DNA from: Alentia gelatinosa
Lineage: Eukaryota; Annelida; Polychaeta; Phyllodocida; Polynoidae
Assembly: GCA_950022655.1 (NCBI GenBank)
Contig: OX465583.1
Coordinates: 36,793,360-36,857,359 of the forward strand
Reading direction: 5' to 3'
Length of the DNA stretch: 64,000 nt
Part shown: piece after piece, positions 1-13,559 of the stretch
How positions within the stretch are numbered: position 1 is the first letter of the stretch
How the letters are laid out: every line of letters begins with the position of its first letter
The notes under the pieces: model-generated
Seen by the model: only the letters and a program-made list of their open reading frames with translations
Database searches by the model: none
Told to the model about the DNA's origin: nothing
Position numbers and translations under genes: made by a program

Positions 1-2160
1 ATCAATAAGCCAGGTGCGTTGTATAATGTATCTAGACATACACAATTATATCCAGGCATAGAGTTATTTCTGTCACTGTCTAGCCACACGCAATGTCCTG
101 CGGGCCTTATGCCTCTCAGAGCACAACGTTTGGTAAAGGGCAGATCGCGACACGCAGTACACGCCGAGAGCCCGCTGGGCCCGCGCAGAGTTCCAGTGTT
201 AACCCGCGGCCTATTTTCATAGACATTTATACGGATTTACTGTCTGGTATAGTCCACCTTAACCTTTAACATGTCAAGAATTATATCGAAGAAAGTTGTT
301 TTATGCAGAAAAATTATGATAATATTGATAATGATGCTTATCAAAAAGATAGATATAACCTATAATGAGTCCAAAATAAGAACAATCTGATATGAATAAA
401 TTGAGGCGGCAGTACATGGGGATGTAATGTTTCCCATTATCTAACTCGCTAGCTATGAGATACTGCAAAAATAAGAACATGGTAATTCATGTACACACGC
501 ATCAATATACAGGTATACTCACCGCTCCAAATCGTTCAATAAAATCACTAGGTTTTTGGGAAAAGATTTTGCCAGGAAAGGTTTCACCGAAACACTTCTT
601 TTGCAAATTGAAAATAGGTTTAGAATAGCACATGCATTATAGGAACTAGTTGTTCATGCAATCAGGATTCGAAGTAGAATAGCCGGCATTCCTGGCCCGT
701 ATACGGTTAAGTTTAACCAAAACCGTCGCCGATGGGGAATGTCTGTCCTAAATTGGTTGGCATAACTCTTTGTTTTTCTTCTACATCCTATCGAAGGATC
801 AACATTCGTTACCGTATGACTGTTCTCGGCATCTATTTTTAACTGAGTACTTTGGCAATATATATATTTCTTGTTGTTGTGCAATGGTTCAACAACCAAG
901 TTATTTCTTTGAAATTAATAAATGACTTCCAGTTTTCCACAATGTGGCGAATAAATGTTGATTTAGTAGGAACCAGAAGGTTAGAATATTACTGAAATGA
1001 AATCTAGAAGGTTAGAACGTGATAATTCTAAAAAGAAATCTAGAAGGTTAGTATATCACTTAGTAATTCAGAGAGTTTTATTTATCTATATTGCATCTCT
1101 CGTGACAACGAGTCATTCTGATACAACATGTTTGGTAAATATTTGTCTGATTAAGCTGTTGGCTCGGTTTGTACTTTAAAGTAGAGAAAAATGATGATTG
1201 TATGAGATGAAATATGGTGAAAACCTAGTATAGCTGACAGCTTGCTCTATACATTCTCCATAGTTACATCTATAGATCGCTTGAAACTTTAAGTCTTCCG
1301 ACATCTGGCCTTCTATCAGCAATGCATTCTAAATACGTGCTCCCGTTAGGTAAAGGCAATTATAGATAATTATATTCCGAGTATGAAATATTGTAAACAT
1401 CGTCTTCGCAGCTAATCTAGTGTTCCTTTGTCATTTTTCAATCCAGTTTTGATAAAAACGGTTTTTAAACATTGCTGGCTAGTCGATTATGCCTTCTTTT
1501 CCACAATGATTCAATACCTATCTTGGTAACAAGTTAGAATATCATTAATTCTGAAAAAGGAACCTTGGTTAGAAAACGGATCTGTTTTTTACTTTTTCAT
1601 AAAAAAATGTGTGCACGTTTTCCCGGAACCCAACTGGCAATCCCGTTTAATATATTGCGTATATTCTATACAGGCAGGGTATCGGTTCATCTATATGGCA
1701 TCACAATGCGAGTTGAAGAGTTAAAGGTTCGACGCTCAGTATTTCCTCCTCTAAGCGGGACTGCGCATATTTGTGTGTATCTCTGTGTTATGATGCTGCC
1801 ATCTCCCAGACTTAACAAAATAATCATAAAACCAACTGCATCCCCCATCCTCTGTCCATCCAGATAGGAACCGCCGAATCCACACACTAGAAATATAAAG
1901 TGGATTATGTCATTCATATATCTCACCATTGTTACGTAAGGGCTGCCTATATACATGTAATACATATACTGAGAGTACTGGCGAACGGCACTATATCTGG
2001 AACATGGTGACTGTGCCAACAACTCTCCACCCGCTGCCAGCTCGCACTGTGCCAACCCACCCCCCACACATGACCTGCGATAGTCGTGCACTCAAAGAGG
2101 TGAGGAGGATCCAGTACGCCCGTCGCTGTCCACGGCTCAAGCTGGTCTCTCAGCTGTGAG
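1..2160. other. Intergenic, no gene supported
   Basis: This stretch is AT-rich with many stops in all frames. The first 230 bases are more GC-rich, with short open frames on both strands, but I see no domain, splice signals or start context that would make them a gene. A short direct duplication of an AAATCTAGAAGGTTAG-like phrase lies at about 998-1050. Nothing else is recognised. Confidence 0.5.
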
Positions 2161-2340
2161 TGTGACATGCTTGACCTTAGGTCTGCGGGAGATTCAAAAG
2201 TGAGCCTGCCCTCCCACTGCTCATCTCTTGATATCTGTACTCTGTACTCACTTTCTGCTCATATACTACTCACACGTTGCCTCACAATGCTCTGCAAGCC
2301 CTACCCTCCCAGTCCTGCTATGCATTGCCCTCCCTATCCG

Positions 2341-2790
2341 CCCTGCCCTGCCTTCTCCCACCCTGCCTGTCCTGTCGTGCCCGTTCTGCCCTGCCCTGCC
2401 CTGCCCTGCCCTGCCCTGTCCTGTCCTGTCCTGTCCTGTCCTGTCCTGCCCTGCCCTGCCCTGCCCTGCCCTGCCCTGCCCTGCCCTGCCCTGCCCTGCC
2501 CTGCCCTGCCCTGCCCTGCCCTGCCCTGCCCTGCCTTCTACACTGCCCTGTCCTCCATGTCTTGTCCTATCCAGCCTACTGTGTCCTGCACTGCCCCCCC
2601 CCCCCCTATCCTGCCTGCCTGCCTGCCTGCCTGCCCTGGTGTGCCCTGTCCCACCTTACAAGTTACCTTGTTCTGCCCACTCTGCCCTGCTCTACCCTGT
2701 CTTCTCCCAACCGCCCTGTCATGTCCTTCTCTGCCTTGCCCTGCCCCACCCCGCCCTGCTCAACCGTCCCCTGTCCACCCTAACTAGACT
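2341..2790. repeat. CCTGC pentanucleotide microsatellite with degenerate flanks
   Basis: From about 2386 to 2535 the sequence is an almost pure array of CCTGC, with an internal block of CCTGT units at about 2417-2448. Degenerate pyrimidine-rich copies extend on both sides. A run of C at about 2583-2596 and a CCTG tetranucleotide array at about 2605-2635 follow. Because the unit is 5 bp and contains no stop in any forward frame, all three forward frames read as long Pro/Cys/Leu/Ala proteins. These are low-complexity artefacts, not genes. Confidence 0.95.
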
Positions 2791-2811
2791 GCCTTCGGTC
2801 CCTATATCCTA

Positions 2812-3298
2812 CAGGGTTCGTACAGAGGGTGGAAAACCTTGAAAAAGCCTGGAATTATGCTTTGGGGTTTCCCAGCCCTGGAAAAACCTGGAATTCTCAC
2901 AGAGAGCCTGGAAAATTTAGTTGTGCATAAAACAACTCTTTGACCATTTATAGCAAATTGCTAATAATATAGCATGGTTTTGATTAGTTGTCTTCATATT
3001 TAGAATTGGAAAAAAAAAAGAAGATTTTTAAGATTTCTATCCCAAACCACTGAAATTTCACAGGAAGTAAGCAAGATGAAGTAAATTTTTAACAAAATTT
3101 GGTGATGAATCAGACATGGTTGTAGAAAACAGTGATCAGATATTCTATGCACCCTTCAGAAAACAAAAAATGACTGTTTTCATTCACTAGCAAGATGGTA
3201 TTGATTCACATTGTTATGTGCCTGGAACAAAATATTAGAGCCTGGAAAAGCCTGGAAAAAGCCTTGAATTTTATTTGGTTGTCTATGTACGAACCCTG
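2812..3298. mobile_element. hAT-like non-autonomous DNA element (MITE)
   Basis: The ends are perfect 12-base inverted repeats, CAGGGTTCGTAC at 2812-2823 and GTACGAACCCTG at 3287-3298. Subterminal direct repeats of a GCCTGGAAAA phrase lie near both ends (about 2850-2910 and 3220-3270). CAGGG termini are typical of the hAT superfamily, which makes 8-bp target duplications. The flanking octamers here do not match well, so the superfamily is inferred from the termini only. There is no transposase frame, so mobility would depend on an autonomous relative. Confidence 0.8.
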
Positions 3299-5830
3299 AT
3301 CCCATGTTATGCATATTTCTCAATCTACTCCACCTTCCTCGCTGGGATTCATACACGTTGCAAACTAGCTCTATTTTTTATGATGCCCATGATAAAAAAG
3401 TTGAGCAATTCTAAACCCTGCCCACCCTGCCCTACAATCTCTGTCCGTCAGTCTCTGCCATTTTTACCACCCTTCCGTATCGGATTGATCAAATTTGTCC
3501 GCCTCAGGCTATTTTAACGACGCCTTTTAATGGTATTTGGATGTATATAGATTTACACTATACAATGGTCAGTCAGTCATTTCCATGTGATGATTTAGTA
3601 TATGTGCAAACCTTTGATAAGGCGGAAGATTCTTTACTGAAGTTTCCAGAATCTTATAATAGATCTCTTGTAAATTCATCTAGAGCTAAAAGAAAAGTCG
3701 GTCAGTGATGGCTGACTGACGCCTGGAGGGGAAAAATCCTTAAAATGTCTTTCACAGTGGTAGTAGAACTAAAAGTGTTGTTCAACAGAGGGCCGGGAGC
3801 TTTAGGTTTTGTTGAAATGTTTGCAATGTTGACACAGAGCCAAATGGTTATATTAAACTTGAATCCATGTAAAGCAGATAAAATAAATGAATGCAATTCT
3901 TGAAGTAGGCACGCAGAATATGTTCTCTGGCATCTAAGGTATGTGTTCGCACTGGCGGTGTGAGAAAGCAATTACTTGTACGGTCTGGTAGAAGTTGTAT
4001 ATAGGGAAAGCAAAATACATAAATAGCAACCAACCAATGTATGGAGCTTAGCAACCGATAGCTACCACTTTGGCAGGATGCAGACGCCAAACGACAGTTT
4101 TATTGTCCGGTTTCACTGTAGTCACGGTTGCCCTCAAATTTCCGCCACGTGCCGACACGCGCAGACGACATTTGTCAGCCTCCTTTCTGCAGGCTAATCT
4201 GGCCGCATATCGTACGAGCGCGCTGAGTTTTCTGTACGCATGCTGTATGGAGCTGTGGCACAGGAGGACCAGTGTAGACTTGGCCGCAATGTGTGGAGTT
4301 GACATTGATTTGGTTTAGTGTGGGTGATTTAACGGTCTGACCACAGCTGGCCGCGACCCTCCCCCGGTGGCCTCTTTCAGCCTTTACTGAATGTGTAACG
4401 GGAGAAATTCCGAACGACCCGGACAAGTACAACTCAGGCTATGCCCGGTGATACTCAGAGGGAATTACGTGCTCAAGAGGGTTTTCACTCGCTTTAGTAA
4501 ATGTTTTTGTTTTTTGTGATGTGTTCCTCCCTGGAAAAATACAACAACATTAGAAAACCACTATTTTATATGCGTTAACCATCCTTCAAATATTTCAAAG
4601 TATTTATATATTTAGACCTGTGCCATTGTCACATAGTAGGCTCACAGTATGTCCAATATCATATAATATTAGATAAAAGTATCTTCAGAACTATCAAATT
4701 CCATGATAGAAACTAGGCCTAGTCGAAATGATATATAAGTAAGACCCAATAGTCAGTAAATATGTACAGATACAATTTTTTGTATGTCTTTCAATATCAG
4801 CATATATGAGTAGCCAAGAGACCATATCTCCCTGCGAAAAGGTTAGATATATGAGTCTGGATCGATATTTTGCTAAACCATAACCATATGCTGAACACAG
4901 CCAAGTAAGAAATCACTGTCAACAAATGACTCTCACCAATGTCCAACACCAATTTGTAGCTGGATGTTGCTGGTTTAGCCAGTCTTGAGGATCGTACCTT
5001 GAACTGTTAGCACTACGACGCTCATTGCTGTGAGGCCATGTTAAAGTCTCATTTGGCGGCGTACACAGCCTGGAGAATGGTTACCATGTGTAGTTATTGA
5101 CTCAGGTTCACACGTACTTGGTTCTGGCTTTGTTTTTACCCTGTTCGGCGCACGCCTGTGCCTGTCTGCACCGCCCACCACTGAGATACTTCTAACACAG
5201 GGAAAATTAAGGCTCGGCCACGTGATTGATTTTCTTCAACGATACGTTCTTCTCATTTTTGTTAATGCGACACGGTTCAGGCATGCGCGGTGCAGTCTAC
5301 ACCTCACGTGGCCACTGGATGCAGTCCTCGTCCTGTCAGCGTATCAATAAAAAATATATTTGAAATTATATAACGTAATAGGTAATAGGTTCAAATGTGT
5401 GAAATGTCATGTGTGTAAACTATATATCTGCATTAAAAACTACATAATGCTATATGTAATGTGTATCATATAAGAATATATAATGGAATATGCAATCTAT
5501 TTCGCTTAGACTTCATAATGCTATATATCGATATATCAAAAAGAACAGCTCTATCTAGCACTAAAAACTATATAATCCTTTAGGTATATAGTAACTGTAA
5601 TAACATTTTATGACCTTATGATGGACAGGATAATACCACAGCATGGCACCACCAGGCATTACCCCCATTGTGTCGTGAGTATTAACCTCTGGTTGCGCAT
5701 TTACTGTCAGATTTATACGATCATACTCCGCTTGATTTATGCAGAAATAATGTCCCTTTTAGCAATCTTTGTAGAATGCGTTTCTTATTAGTGTAGGCGA
5801 TCATGGAATGAGTGGCATCAGTTGACAGCA
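3299..5830. other. Intergenic, no gene supported
   Basis: A GC-richer patch at about 4070-4440 carries overlapping open frames of 80-85 codons on both strands, without recognisable domains or splice context. The remainder is AT-rich, with TATAT-rich stretches at about 5350-5600. Confidence 0.4.
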
Positions 5831-5832
5831 TG

Positions 5833-6065
5833 TCGGGACGGATCCAGGATCCCCAAAATGATGGAGGTTGGAAACTGGGCGGGGGCTATCCAGGCAATGT
5901 GTGGTTAGAGCTGATAAAGGGATTCACAAGGCGGAAGTCTAACTCCCAAGTCTTAAATCCTGATTGTACGCCGATGATAAATGGAGAGTAAGCAGGGGCG
6001 GATCCAGGATTTCTAAAAGGGGGGCGCAATTTTTGAGAGTAGTAAAAGCGGGGCGTTTCCCTCTA
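5833..6065. repeat. Two partial copies of a GCGGATCCAGGA-type repeat end
   Basis: The phrase CGGATCCAGGAT occurs at about 5839 and again at about 5998. The second copy is followed by TTCTAAAAGGGGGGCG. The phrase followed by a G-rich run resembles ends of dispersed elements common in animal genomes, but no complete element can be delimited here. The family name is left open. Confidence 0.4.
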
Positions 6066-7029
6066 AATCTGCTACAGATACTTCGTTAAGGAGCACCCTC
6101 CCACTATAATTCCCTCCTAAAGCAGTCTTAATAGAGACACGTTCGATAACTGATACAGCAGTCCCCCAAATGGGAAAGGAAGATAACAATGGTCAGTGAA
6201 TAGAAGAGACATCTCCACCCATGTTGATAAACTATGTACGACACTGTTCAGCAGCAGCCTATGTTATTTTTCAAAATAGGCATTAAGCAAGACCACAGAT
6301 GCGTATATGAATGACATAAAAATGTGACGTATCGCGGATGGAATTTATAAGAGAAACCTTACATGAAGTAAGCGCTCTGAGCAAGAGCTTAAAACATGTT
6401 GGTTATGACATTCTTGTAAGATTGAGAAGTATAACTATATATCTTTATACATGGTCGTGTAGGGATTCATGGGAAATTACAATATTATGCCAGAAATGTT
6501 TTCCGCAAAAGCACCATCACACCTATAGATTAATATACCCTCTACACCACAATCAACATATTTCACCTCTAAGATTGATTACCAAATTGTATCAACAATC
6601 ATTACAACGTCTAAAACATCCAAATTCTTTAGATTTTTAAACGTCAGATTTTCTTATAAACCATAAAAAACCTTTATATTCCAATAAATATGAATAACAA
6701 CACATATATGTATGTATGTGTGTGTTTAATTGAATTAAGTGTATATTTACTCTAATTCGATTCATAGTGCATATAACATCCGTTCTCGCTGCTGGTGCCA
6801 GACATTAATGAGTGAACGCTCCACACAGGCTGTCAAATACAACCAAATCCAAGGTGATGCTCCAGTTCGTACAACTTCGGGAAAGCACCGTCAAGTAGTG
6901 TGAAGGGGCGCATCTGGCCTCAAGTGGTGATTCAGTGGGAGGGTTGGGTCGTACAGGATGACTCCGTTCTGGTGCCTCACACCAGATCGTAGTGGGTGGG
7001 ACCGTGTCCTATAGAACTGTGTCGGATCA
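6066..7029. other. Intergenic, no gene supported
   Basis: One open frame of 100 codons (6338-6640, +) starts in AT-rich sequence and shows no domain. I do not support it as a gene. Nothing else is seen. Confidence 0.35.
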
Positions 7030-7115
7030 GGATCGTGTTTAGTCGGGTCTGATCATATTAGGTCGTAATGGGTTTCAAAAATCGTATTAGATCGTAGTAC
7101 GTCAAATCGTTTGTT
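7030..7115. repeat. Patch of GTCGGGTCGTA-like motif (first)
   Basis: Degenerate copies of a TCGGGTC / TCGTATTAG motif are spaced about 10-30 bases apart here. A second and cleaner patch lies 1.1 kb downstream. No function can be assigned. Confidence 0.5.
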
Positions 7116-7151
7116 TACCGTTCAGCGCAACCCAGCAGTGCGTAGCTTAAG

Positions 7152-7368
7152 CCGGAGACACACCAAGCGAGAAACGCAGCGATTTCCGGAATCGCCAACA
7201 CAATATGGCGAATAAGTGCGCTATTATTCTATATTTCACATGATTTTTGCTTCCGAGACGTTAACTTATGGGTGGGAGATATTACTATAAAATAATTTTT
7301 CACATACATGCTATTTTGTGTTGGCGATTACAGAGATCGCTGCCTTGACTCGCTTGGTGTGTCCCCGG
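7152..7368. mobile_element. Inverted-repeat DNA element (MITE-like)
   Basis: The left arm at about 7152-7203 and the right arm at about 7316-7368 are imperfect inverted repeats of about 52 bases. Both begin CCGG-(A/G)GACACACCAAGCGAG and end at CGCCAACACAA. The central 110 bases are AT-rich and contain no frame. This is the layout of a short non-autonomous DNA transposon. The left flank has TTAA, which would suit a piggyBac-type target, but the right flank (TATTAG) does not, so the superfamily is open. Confidence 0.75.
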
Positions 7369-7369
7369 T

Positions 7370-8160
7370 ATTAGTTAGGCCATTGCTCGGACAAACACTG
7401 GTCAGTGAAGCTTCAGGCCAATGTTATTTCATGCTTTCACACTTAAAGTATGGACGGTGGGCATGAGCGCAAGGCTCTTGTTTCCTACAAGATGTGGCTG
7501 CTGATGCAAATCAGGGTGTTGTAATAACGAGACTGGGCTGTCTAAATTTAATAGTTGATAATTGCCTCGGTTTTTGCCATAGATAAAGGTAGGTATTTGA
7601 TTGCGCTCATACATTCAGTACTCTAATGCTAAAGAGTACATTGCTACGAGGTTGTTTATTCAACTCGGCCACATATCTATGAAACTACTTTCACCTCAGA
7701 CCCAGTGGAAAACGGTTGAAATACTGTTGAAATGTCATATTAAAAGGATGTAATGCAGACGATGAGACGTTGAGATCCCTTGCATTAGAACCAGTTCAAT
7801 GTTCATGCGTTCCGCTGCGTTATACTATTTTTCTCATTTCCTAGATTGAATATTGTGATGTGAACAGCGAGGGTAGAAGTACAGCCATGGCCGATATCTG
7901 TGTTCACATACACACCCATTTACACGAAGAGGAAGTGCATGAAATATAAACTAGTCAACTATACACAAAAGTGATATATTTATCTTCCTCATGACGCATC
8001 CTTTTGCAGTTTATAGATGATTTTCCAGAATTATTTTCTGTTATCATACCAATTCCACTATAACAAAAAATCCTGTCTTACTCGATCATAATAGACGAGT
8101 TAGCATTACCACGGACTTATAAAGATCCGTACCATTACATGGGTTTGGGAATATTGACTA
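7370..8160. other. Intergenic, no gene supported
   Basis: AT-rich sequence with short frames only. No repeat boundary or gene signal was recognised. Confidence 0.35.
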
Positions 8161-8228
8161 GATCAGAAAGTCGGGTCGTAAACAGTCGGGTCGGATCGCA
8201 AGGAATCTCGTCGGGTCGTAAGGTGTAG
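8161..8228. repeat. Patch of GTCGGGTCGTA motif (second)
   Basis: GTCGGGTCGTAA, GTCGGGTCGGATCG and GTCGGGTCGTAAGG occur in succession here. They echo the patch at 7030-7115, so the two are probably fragments of one repeat family or a decayed short tandem array. Confidence 0.55.
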
Positions 8229-11200
8229 TAATATAAAAGGTCCCGTCTCAGACCAGAGGAGGCAGCTTCAGATCTCGCCTCGCCTTAAGGTGATTTTAGA
8301 GACAGCAGTAAGTGGGAAAGTCCACATGTCGAGGAGGGATTTCTAAAACCCACACCCTAACTCTGTGGACTCTCACACACTCAAAGGTTAAGCCTCGTGG
8401 TCCTTCCCTCACTGACACCTGCACCAGGCCAGGTATGGGCGCCGCGTTTAATGCCAACTCTCACCTGTAATTAGGTCAGGTGGAGGTGGACAGGCGGATT
8501 AGAGACAGTTTACGCCCCGTCTTAAAGCTAAGCCGGATACTCAAGGATAAACAGATCGTGCTATAATCTAGCAAAATAGGTCATAGGACCCCCACGCCTT
8601 GGTGAGCTGCGACGCCTGGACAGAGAAAGCTTCTTAACCATTGCCTCACGATTCTAAGCATTGCCTGAGGAAATGGAGCATGATACATTAAGCTATTTCC
8701 CTGTGAAATCAGCCTTTAAGCTTTCTCCTTGGTGGAATACAGTGTAATACCTCTATGCATTCATCTCGGGTGCCAATGACACTTTCACGAACTAACGATA
8801 GGATATGGTATTTTGCCTTTAGTCTTGATGTATACTATTTGTAAAGTAGCGTCTTGAAGAATTCACTTCATTGGGGAGATTTTTACAAATTACGAGGGAC
8901 ATTTATGGCAACAAAAATTATTACGTAAAATTAGCATTTTGTTCATAGTTACAAAATAACACATTTATTTTACCCATTAGGTAACTAGCCACGTCCAAAA
9001 TCAGATAATGAATATACTTTTATTTGGCGGGCAGTGAAATAATGAAAACGTGCAAAAGCATAGATACATGCTAGAAGTTCATGAAGAAAGAAATTCACGT
9101 CACTGATAAAAGGTATCATTAACAACACACTTGCGGTAGTTGTAATTAATGTAGAGAACACTAACTGTTCTCATTTGTTTAGTATATATTACACCATTAA
9201 TGCAGAGAACTCCCGTTGTCCTCAGGTGAATGTGTGGTATACCCGCCGTGCCTGGCAGCAGTGTACCTGTCTCTGCCCGCCTGGAGGAGCCTGGAGCACC
9301 CCAACACCTCCCACCCCGCCGTGAGAGAGCCAGGCACCGAGATGGTTTTATCCCCTGTTGTGATGAACGATGATCGCCGGAATTTTATAGTCGTAATAAT
9401 CGTATTCGTAATTCTAAAATGTCATCACCGCCCATCGTCAGCATGTCGGAAATTTATTTTGTTCACATGGACTTGATTAGTGTACCTGTAATCATGTCAG
9501 CACTGACTCTCAGTTCCGTGTCACAATTATAATTCCAGGATAGAAAAACAATAAAAACAGGTAAACAAGAACGTAACTCCTTTTTTATTTATTGTGACAG
9601 GCACATTTTATGGAGAACATATTTTTGAGTAGCTCAGACTATCACCACGTCTCCTAAACCTATTCATCTTCCTCTCCTTTCTATTTTTTCATACAACATT
9701 TATGGAGTATTCCTGGTTTAACATGTCTCATACACATCTTAATAAAGAAATGAATTAGCTAACTGAAAGCTAGACTTGAATCCATGGATTTAAAATAGGA
9801 TGAGGCATATTTTCGACGAAATCTCTTATGTGAAATATTGAGCTGCTCATATGGTTCTGAGGTGTGAAGATGTACCGCTAAACACCAACACGAGCCGCTC
9901 ATGGTGAGTTATTCCTGCAACATATTGACTCATTCCAGCCCCACTTTCTGTCACCGACACCTGCTCGTCTGTATGCGGGCTGTGCGAGGAGGGGGGTAGT
10001 TCAGGGGTGTTGGGGCATGTTGAGAGGGGGGTAGGGGTTAGGATGGGGGCTGAGGCATGTTGTGTGTACATATGGTGCATGCTCCTCCCTGTAGTCTCAT
10101 GACTCACACCCTCTGAAATCACTCTCCATACAGATCCTTCGTAGGGGCTTTGCATAACCAAACCTGTGCATGGAGAGTGTGTCAAAACTAAAACTGCATC
10201 ATGTAGTATGATACCGTTCTCACTGAGTCACAGTTGCTATAATACTGTTACCTCAGTGTTGTTTCTGGTATTAATACCGCTAGTCATGGATTATCATTCA
10301 ATATCAATATCTGCTAAAACAATCATGCTTAAAAACCACCAACATCATATTTGTTGTGTCTGGGAAACTGTTTCGGCTTTGAACATGTAGAGTGTATACA
10401 TTGGCAATAAAGCTAGTCTGGGTAGTCTATTCTACAACAAAGGGATCCAGGAAGTAGAGTTTATACCCACCTGTACTCAACCCCCCAATCTAGACCTAGG
10501 CAAGAGGCTCTCGTGGTTAGAAGTGTCTTTCATGGACGGACAGAAGGCACTCCTTGTATCCCCTTTGATCCATGTCTAGTCTGTAATAAAACCATATTTC
10601 AATGAGAGCACTCGTTTATTGTATTTCAATGAGGTTCTCATGCTAAGGTTACCTCTAGTCTGACGTGTTTTTGGACCCCGAGTCCCTTGTCATGCCATGT
10701 CCGTTACAGAGTATGCTATCATTTATTGGGTATTTAAGCTTGCCAAACGGTTAATTTATCGCAGGGAGTACTGGTTTCCGGAAGAGTGGAAAACCAGTGA
10801 GGCTTTTAGAAAAAAAATTCCATCAATTTAGATATATGTCTCTTTACATATTTATTACTTCCTTTTTTTTTTAGGTCTGCACTGAATCTAAAAGGTTTTC
10901 GGATAAGATATGAATATCACAATGTGAAAAGAAGAAATGTGTTGTCTTTTGATTACTAAATCCATTATGAATACTTGTGTATGCATTGCTTTGCCTCACG
11001 TATTATTTCTCCGCGAATATAGATATCCAATATAGAGACTGTTGCATTGTGGCTTTATTATAGAACCTTGCTCTTCATCATGAGGATGCCAATATGTACT
11101 TGAATCTAATTAAAAGAGACAACAGGAATAGATAGTGGAACAGTCTACGTTAGGGACGTTCCAGTCTTTACTGAGTCACTGTGTTGTATTCTGTCTACCC

Positions 11201-13130
11201 TGGATCAAGGTATAGTACAAATTTCTACTGGTTCCCTGTAGTGAGGGTGTGTACTGAGTCACTGTGCAGTATCAGTTGGTATTAGGTCACAATAAAGTAA
11301 TGCATATTTCCAAGCTGACCAAATAGAATAAATTGGATAAAGGAATCTTGAAATGATTCATACTTGGCTGATTATCTTCAGACATATTACCTTTGGAACC
11401 ATTTTATTGAAGTGATATTTGCTGGCCTTGATGAAAGTGCCACAAAACACCGAAAGGTAACTAATGCAATGTTTGGCAAAAGTATAATAAGAGATAAAAG
11501 TACTGTTCAACTCCAACATCATTATTGAAATATATCTACGTCAGCAACAGCTTCATCATTCCTTGTCACATGGCTATTCACGTTTTAAACCTGGATATAT
11601 ACCTATATGATTCAAACATTATATGGTCCTCGACAACACCTCCTTCACATATATTATAAAATAAGTACAGTCTGCAATAAACACTCAAGCTCCCAGGGTC
11701 TATGTCTGGTTTGACCACTTATACACAGGTAACAACTTGAGAGGTTTTTCTTTTTAACTTGAAGGTGCCAAGCATCACACTGACCAGAAGTGACAAGAGA
11801 AGTACGGATTTTGGCTTTGTGATCACGCCCATGTTGGCCATGAAACATTGCAGAAAGTGTTGACTGTTGTGTTGGCCGAGCCAAGCTGGTAATGCACTGT
11901 GCTAATAGGCAGCACATGGCGAACCATTGAGCAAACACTCAGATCCATATGGCATATCAATATCAGCCCCATCAGCGCTGTATTGTCGTGTTAGACTAAG
12001 GCGTAGATCTCTCGGGTCTTGTGGTTTCGTGTTTCAGGTATATAACCTTCTCCAGATACTGGGGAATTTTAAATATTGACTTTTTTTCATCATTTGAGAT
12101 ACATCCGTATTCATATTTAATTAAAGATGTTATGTAAAACCCCCGAACTCAGATTAAGAAAGAGACGACTGGAAAAACGGTTTATACGCCCATTGTGGAC
12201 TTCTGTATTATATCTGGTCATATTTAACTAGTTCATTCTGTCAGGGTGTATCGGCATGTCGCAACAGCAACTGGTCCCCTGTAGTCAGGCAACAAGAAAG
12301 TCTAAGGCTGAGCATCCGAAAGATACATCACACATGTACAGTGTATTTCAGAACACTAATGGAAATAAATTTCTACCTTTCTTCGAGAAACCTAGGCTTT
12401 CGAAAAGCTATGACATGTGTATCAGAAAAAAAAGTTTTGTGATCAGAACTTCCCTATTTCCTCACGGAGCACTTGAAGATTATTCTAAAAATCTATGATC
12501 ATATTGACTTCAAACAATGAGGAAGTCTGGAAAGGACCTGTATTGGTCGACAGGGCATGAAATTAATCAAACAAACAACACTCTGCCTGGATACGCTCAA
12601 TTGATGAGGCTGGAAGACGCCACGACAGAGTCTGTGGTTGGGCCTGGAAAATACCTGGACATAGTTCTTGGATAGACCTAAAACATGCCAGGACGTAGTC
12701 CTTGATCAAAGCATTCCACAATGCACACCTATGATACGTTGAAAAATGTTCTTCCTGAATTGGGAGTCTGTTAAGTATGTATGAATACTCCCCACCCCCT
12801 GAATAAACTCAAATAGTTCTTAGAGACATGTAAAAAAATGTATTCTTGAAAAGATATATATTTGAATTTCGTCCCCCGGTTGAAAGGGCCGATATTTGCT
12901 CACATACAGTCCACGACCCTCATATATGTTAACAGTTTCAACATTCTTTCTTATTCAGCCCTTTATGGTGCGTGCAGATAAGAGGAAGTGCATCTACCCC
13001 AGGAATGTAGTTTCTATACACACAAACAGGCAAAGAGAAAACGGGGTGTCATCTAGACATCGAATTGTTTATGTTATAAATCTCCTTTATAAAGTGAAAT
13101 ATTGATGGTAGTAAGACAAGTACAACTTAA
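8229..13130. other. Intergenic, no gene supported
   Basis: About 4.9 kb with frames below 115 codons. A GC-rich patch at 9216-9350 reads as a Cys/Pro-rich frame after a TCCTCAG, and 9960-10190 is G-rich on the + strand. Neither shows a family signature. No repeat boundary was recognised. Confidence 0.4.
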
Positions 13131-13139
13131 CTGTTGCCC

Positions 13140-13208
13140 AATTCCGTTTGATGTGGGCTTTATTTTGAACAATACACAACGTTTCGGCGCTCAGTGGCCT
13201 TTTTCAAG
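13140..13208 (-). mobile_element. Possible Penelope-like element terminal fragment
   Basis: On the minus strand the phrase GACTTGAAAAAGGCCACTGA, followed by GCGCCGAAACGTTGTGTATTG, resembles the conserved terminal motif often found in Penelope-like retroelements and relatives. Only about 65 bases match the style and no reverse transcriptase or GIY-YIG frame is nearby. It is a fragment at best. Confidence 0.35.
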
Positions 13209-13559
13209 TCAAATATTCTCGAGCGTAAATTGTTTGTAAACTGTTATGGAACAGCTCAATAGCCACAAGTACCACCATGAGTGAATTACGCACCCCCTTC
13301 AATCGAACCCAATAATGCATTCGCATATAATTGTTGGCAGACACACAGAAAATTGTGCGCATACCGGCTTCACTAGCATAAAGTGAATGAGCCATCAATA
13401 GCCTGACATAGTTTATGGATACAGCTTCCCACTTGTAGCCAGTATCGATTAAATCTTGGCTTCGTTGTGTCTGTGATTGTAATAGAATCCGTGTGGCGTC
13501 ATCTGATGCGTGGTCTAGGCTTGGTTAGCCAGGCTACGACGAAAAACAAAACAAAGTAT

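Noticed and set aside
2167..2842. Three overlapping forward frames of 168-206 codons, rich in Pro, Cys and Leu
   Set aside because: They are translations of a CCTGC microsatellite in all three frames, not genes.
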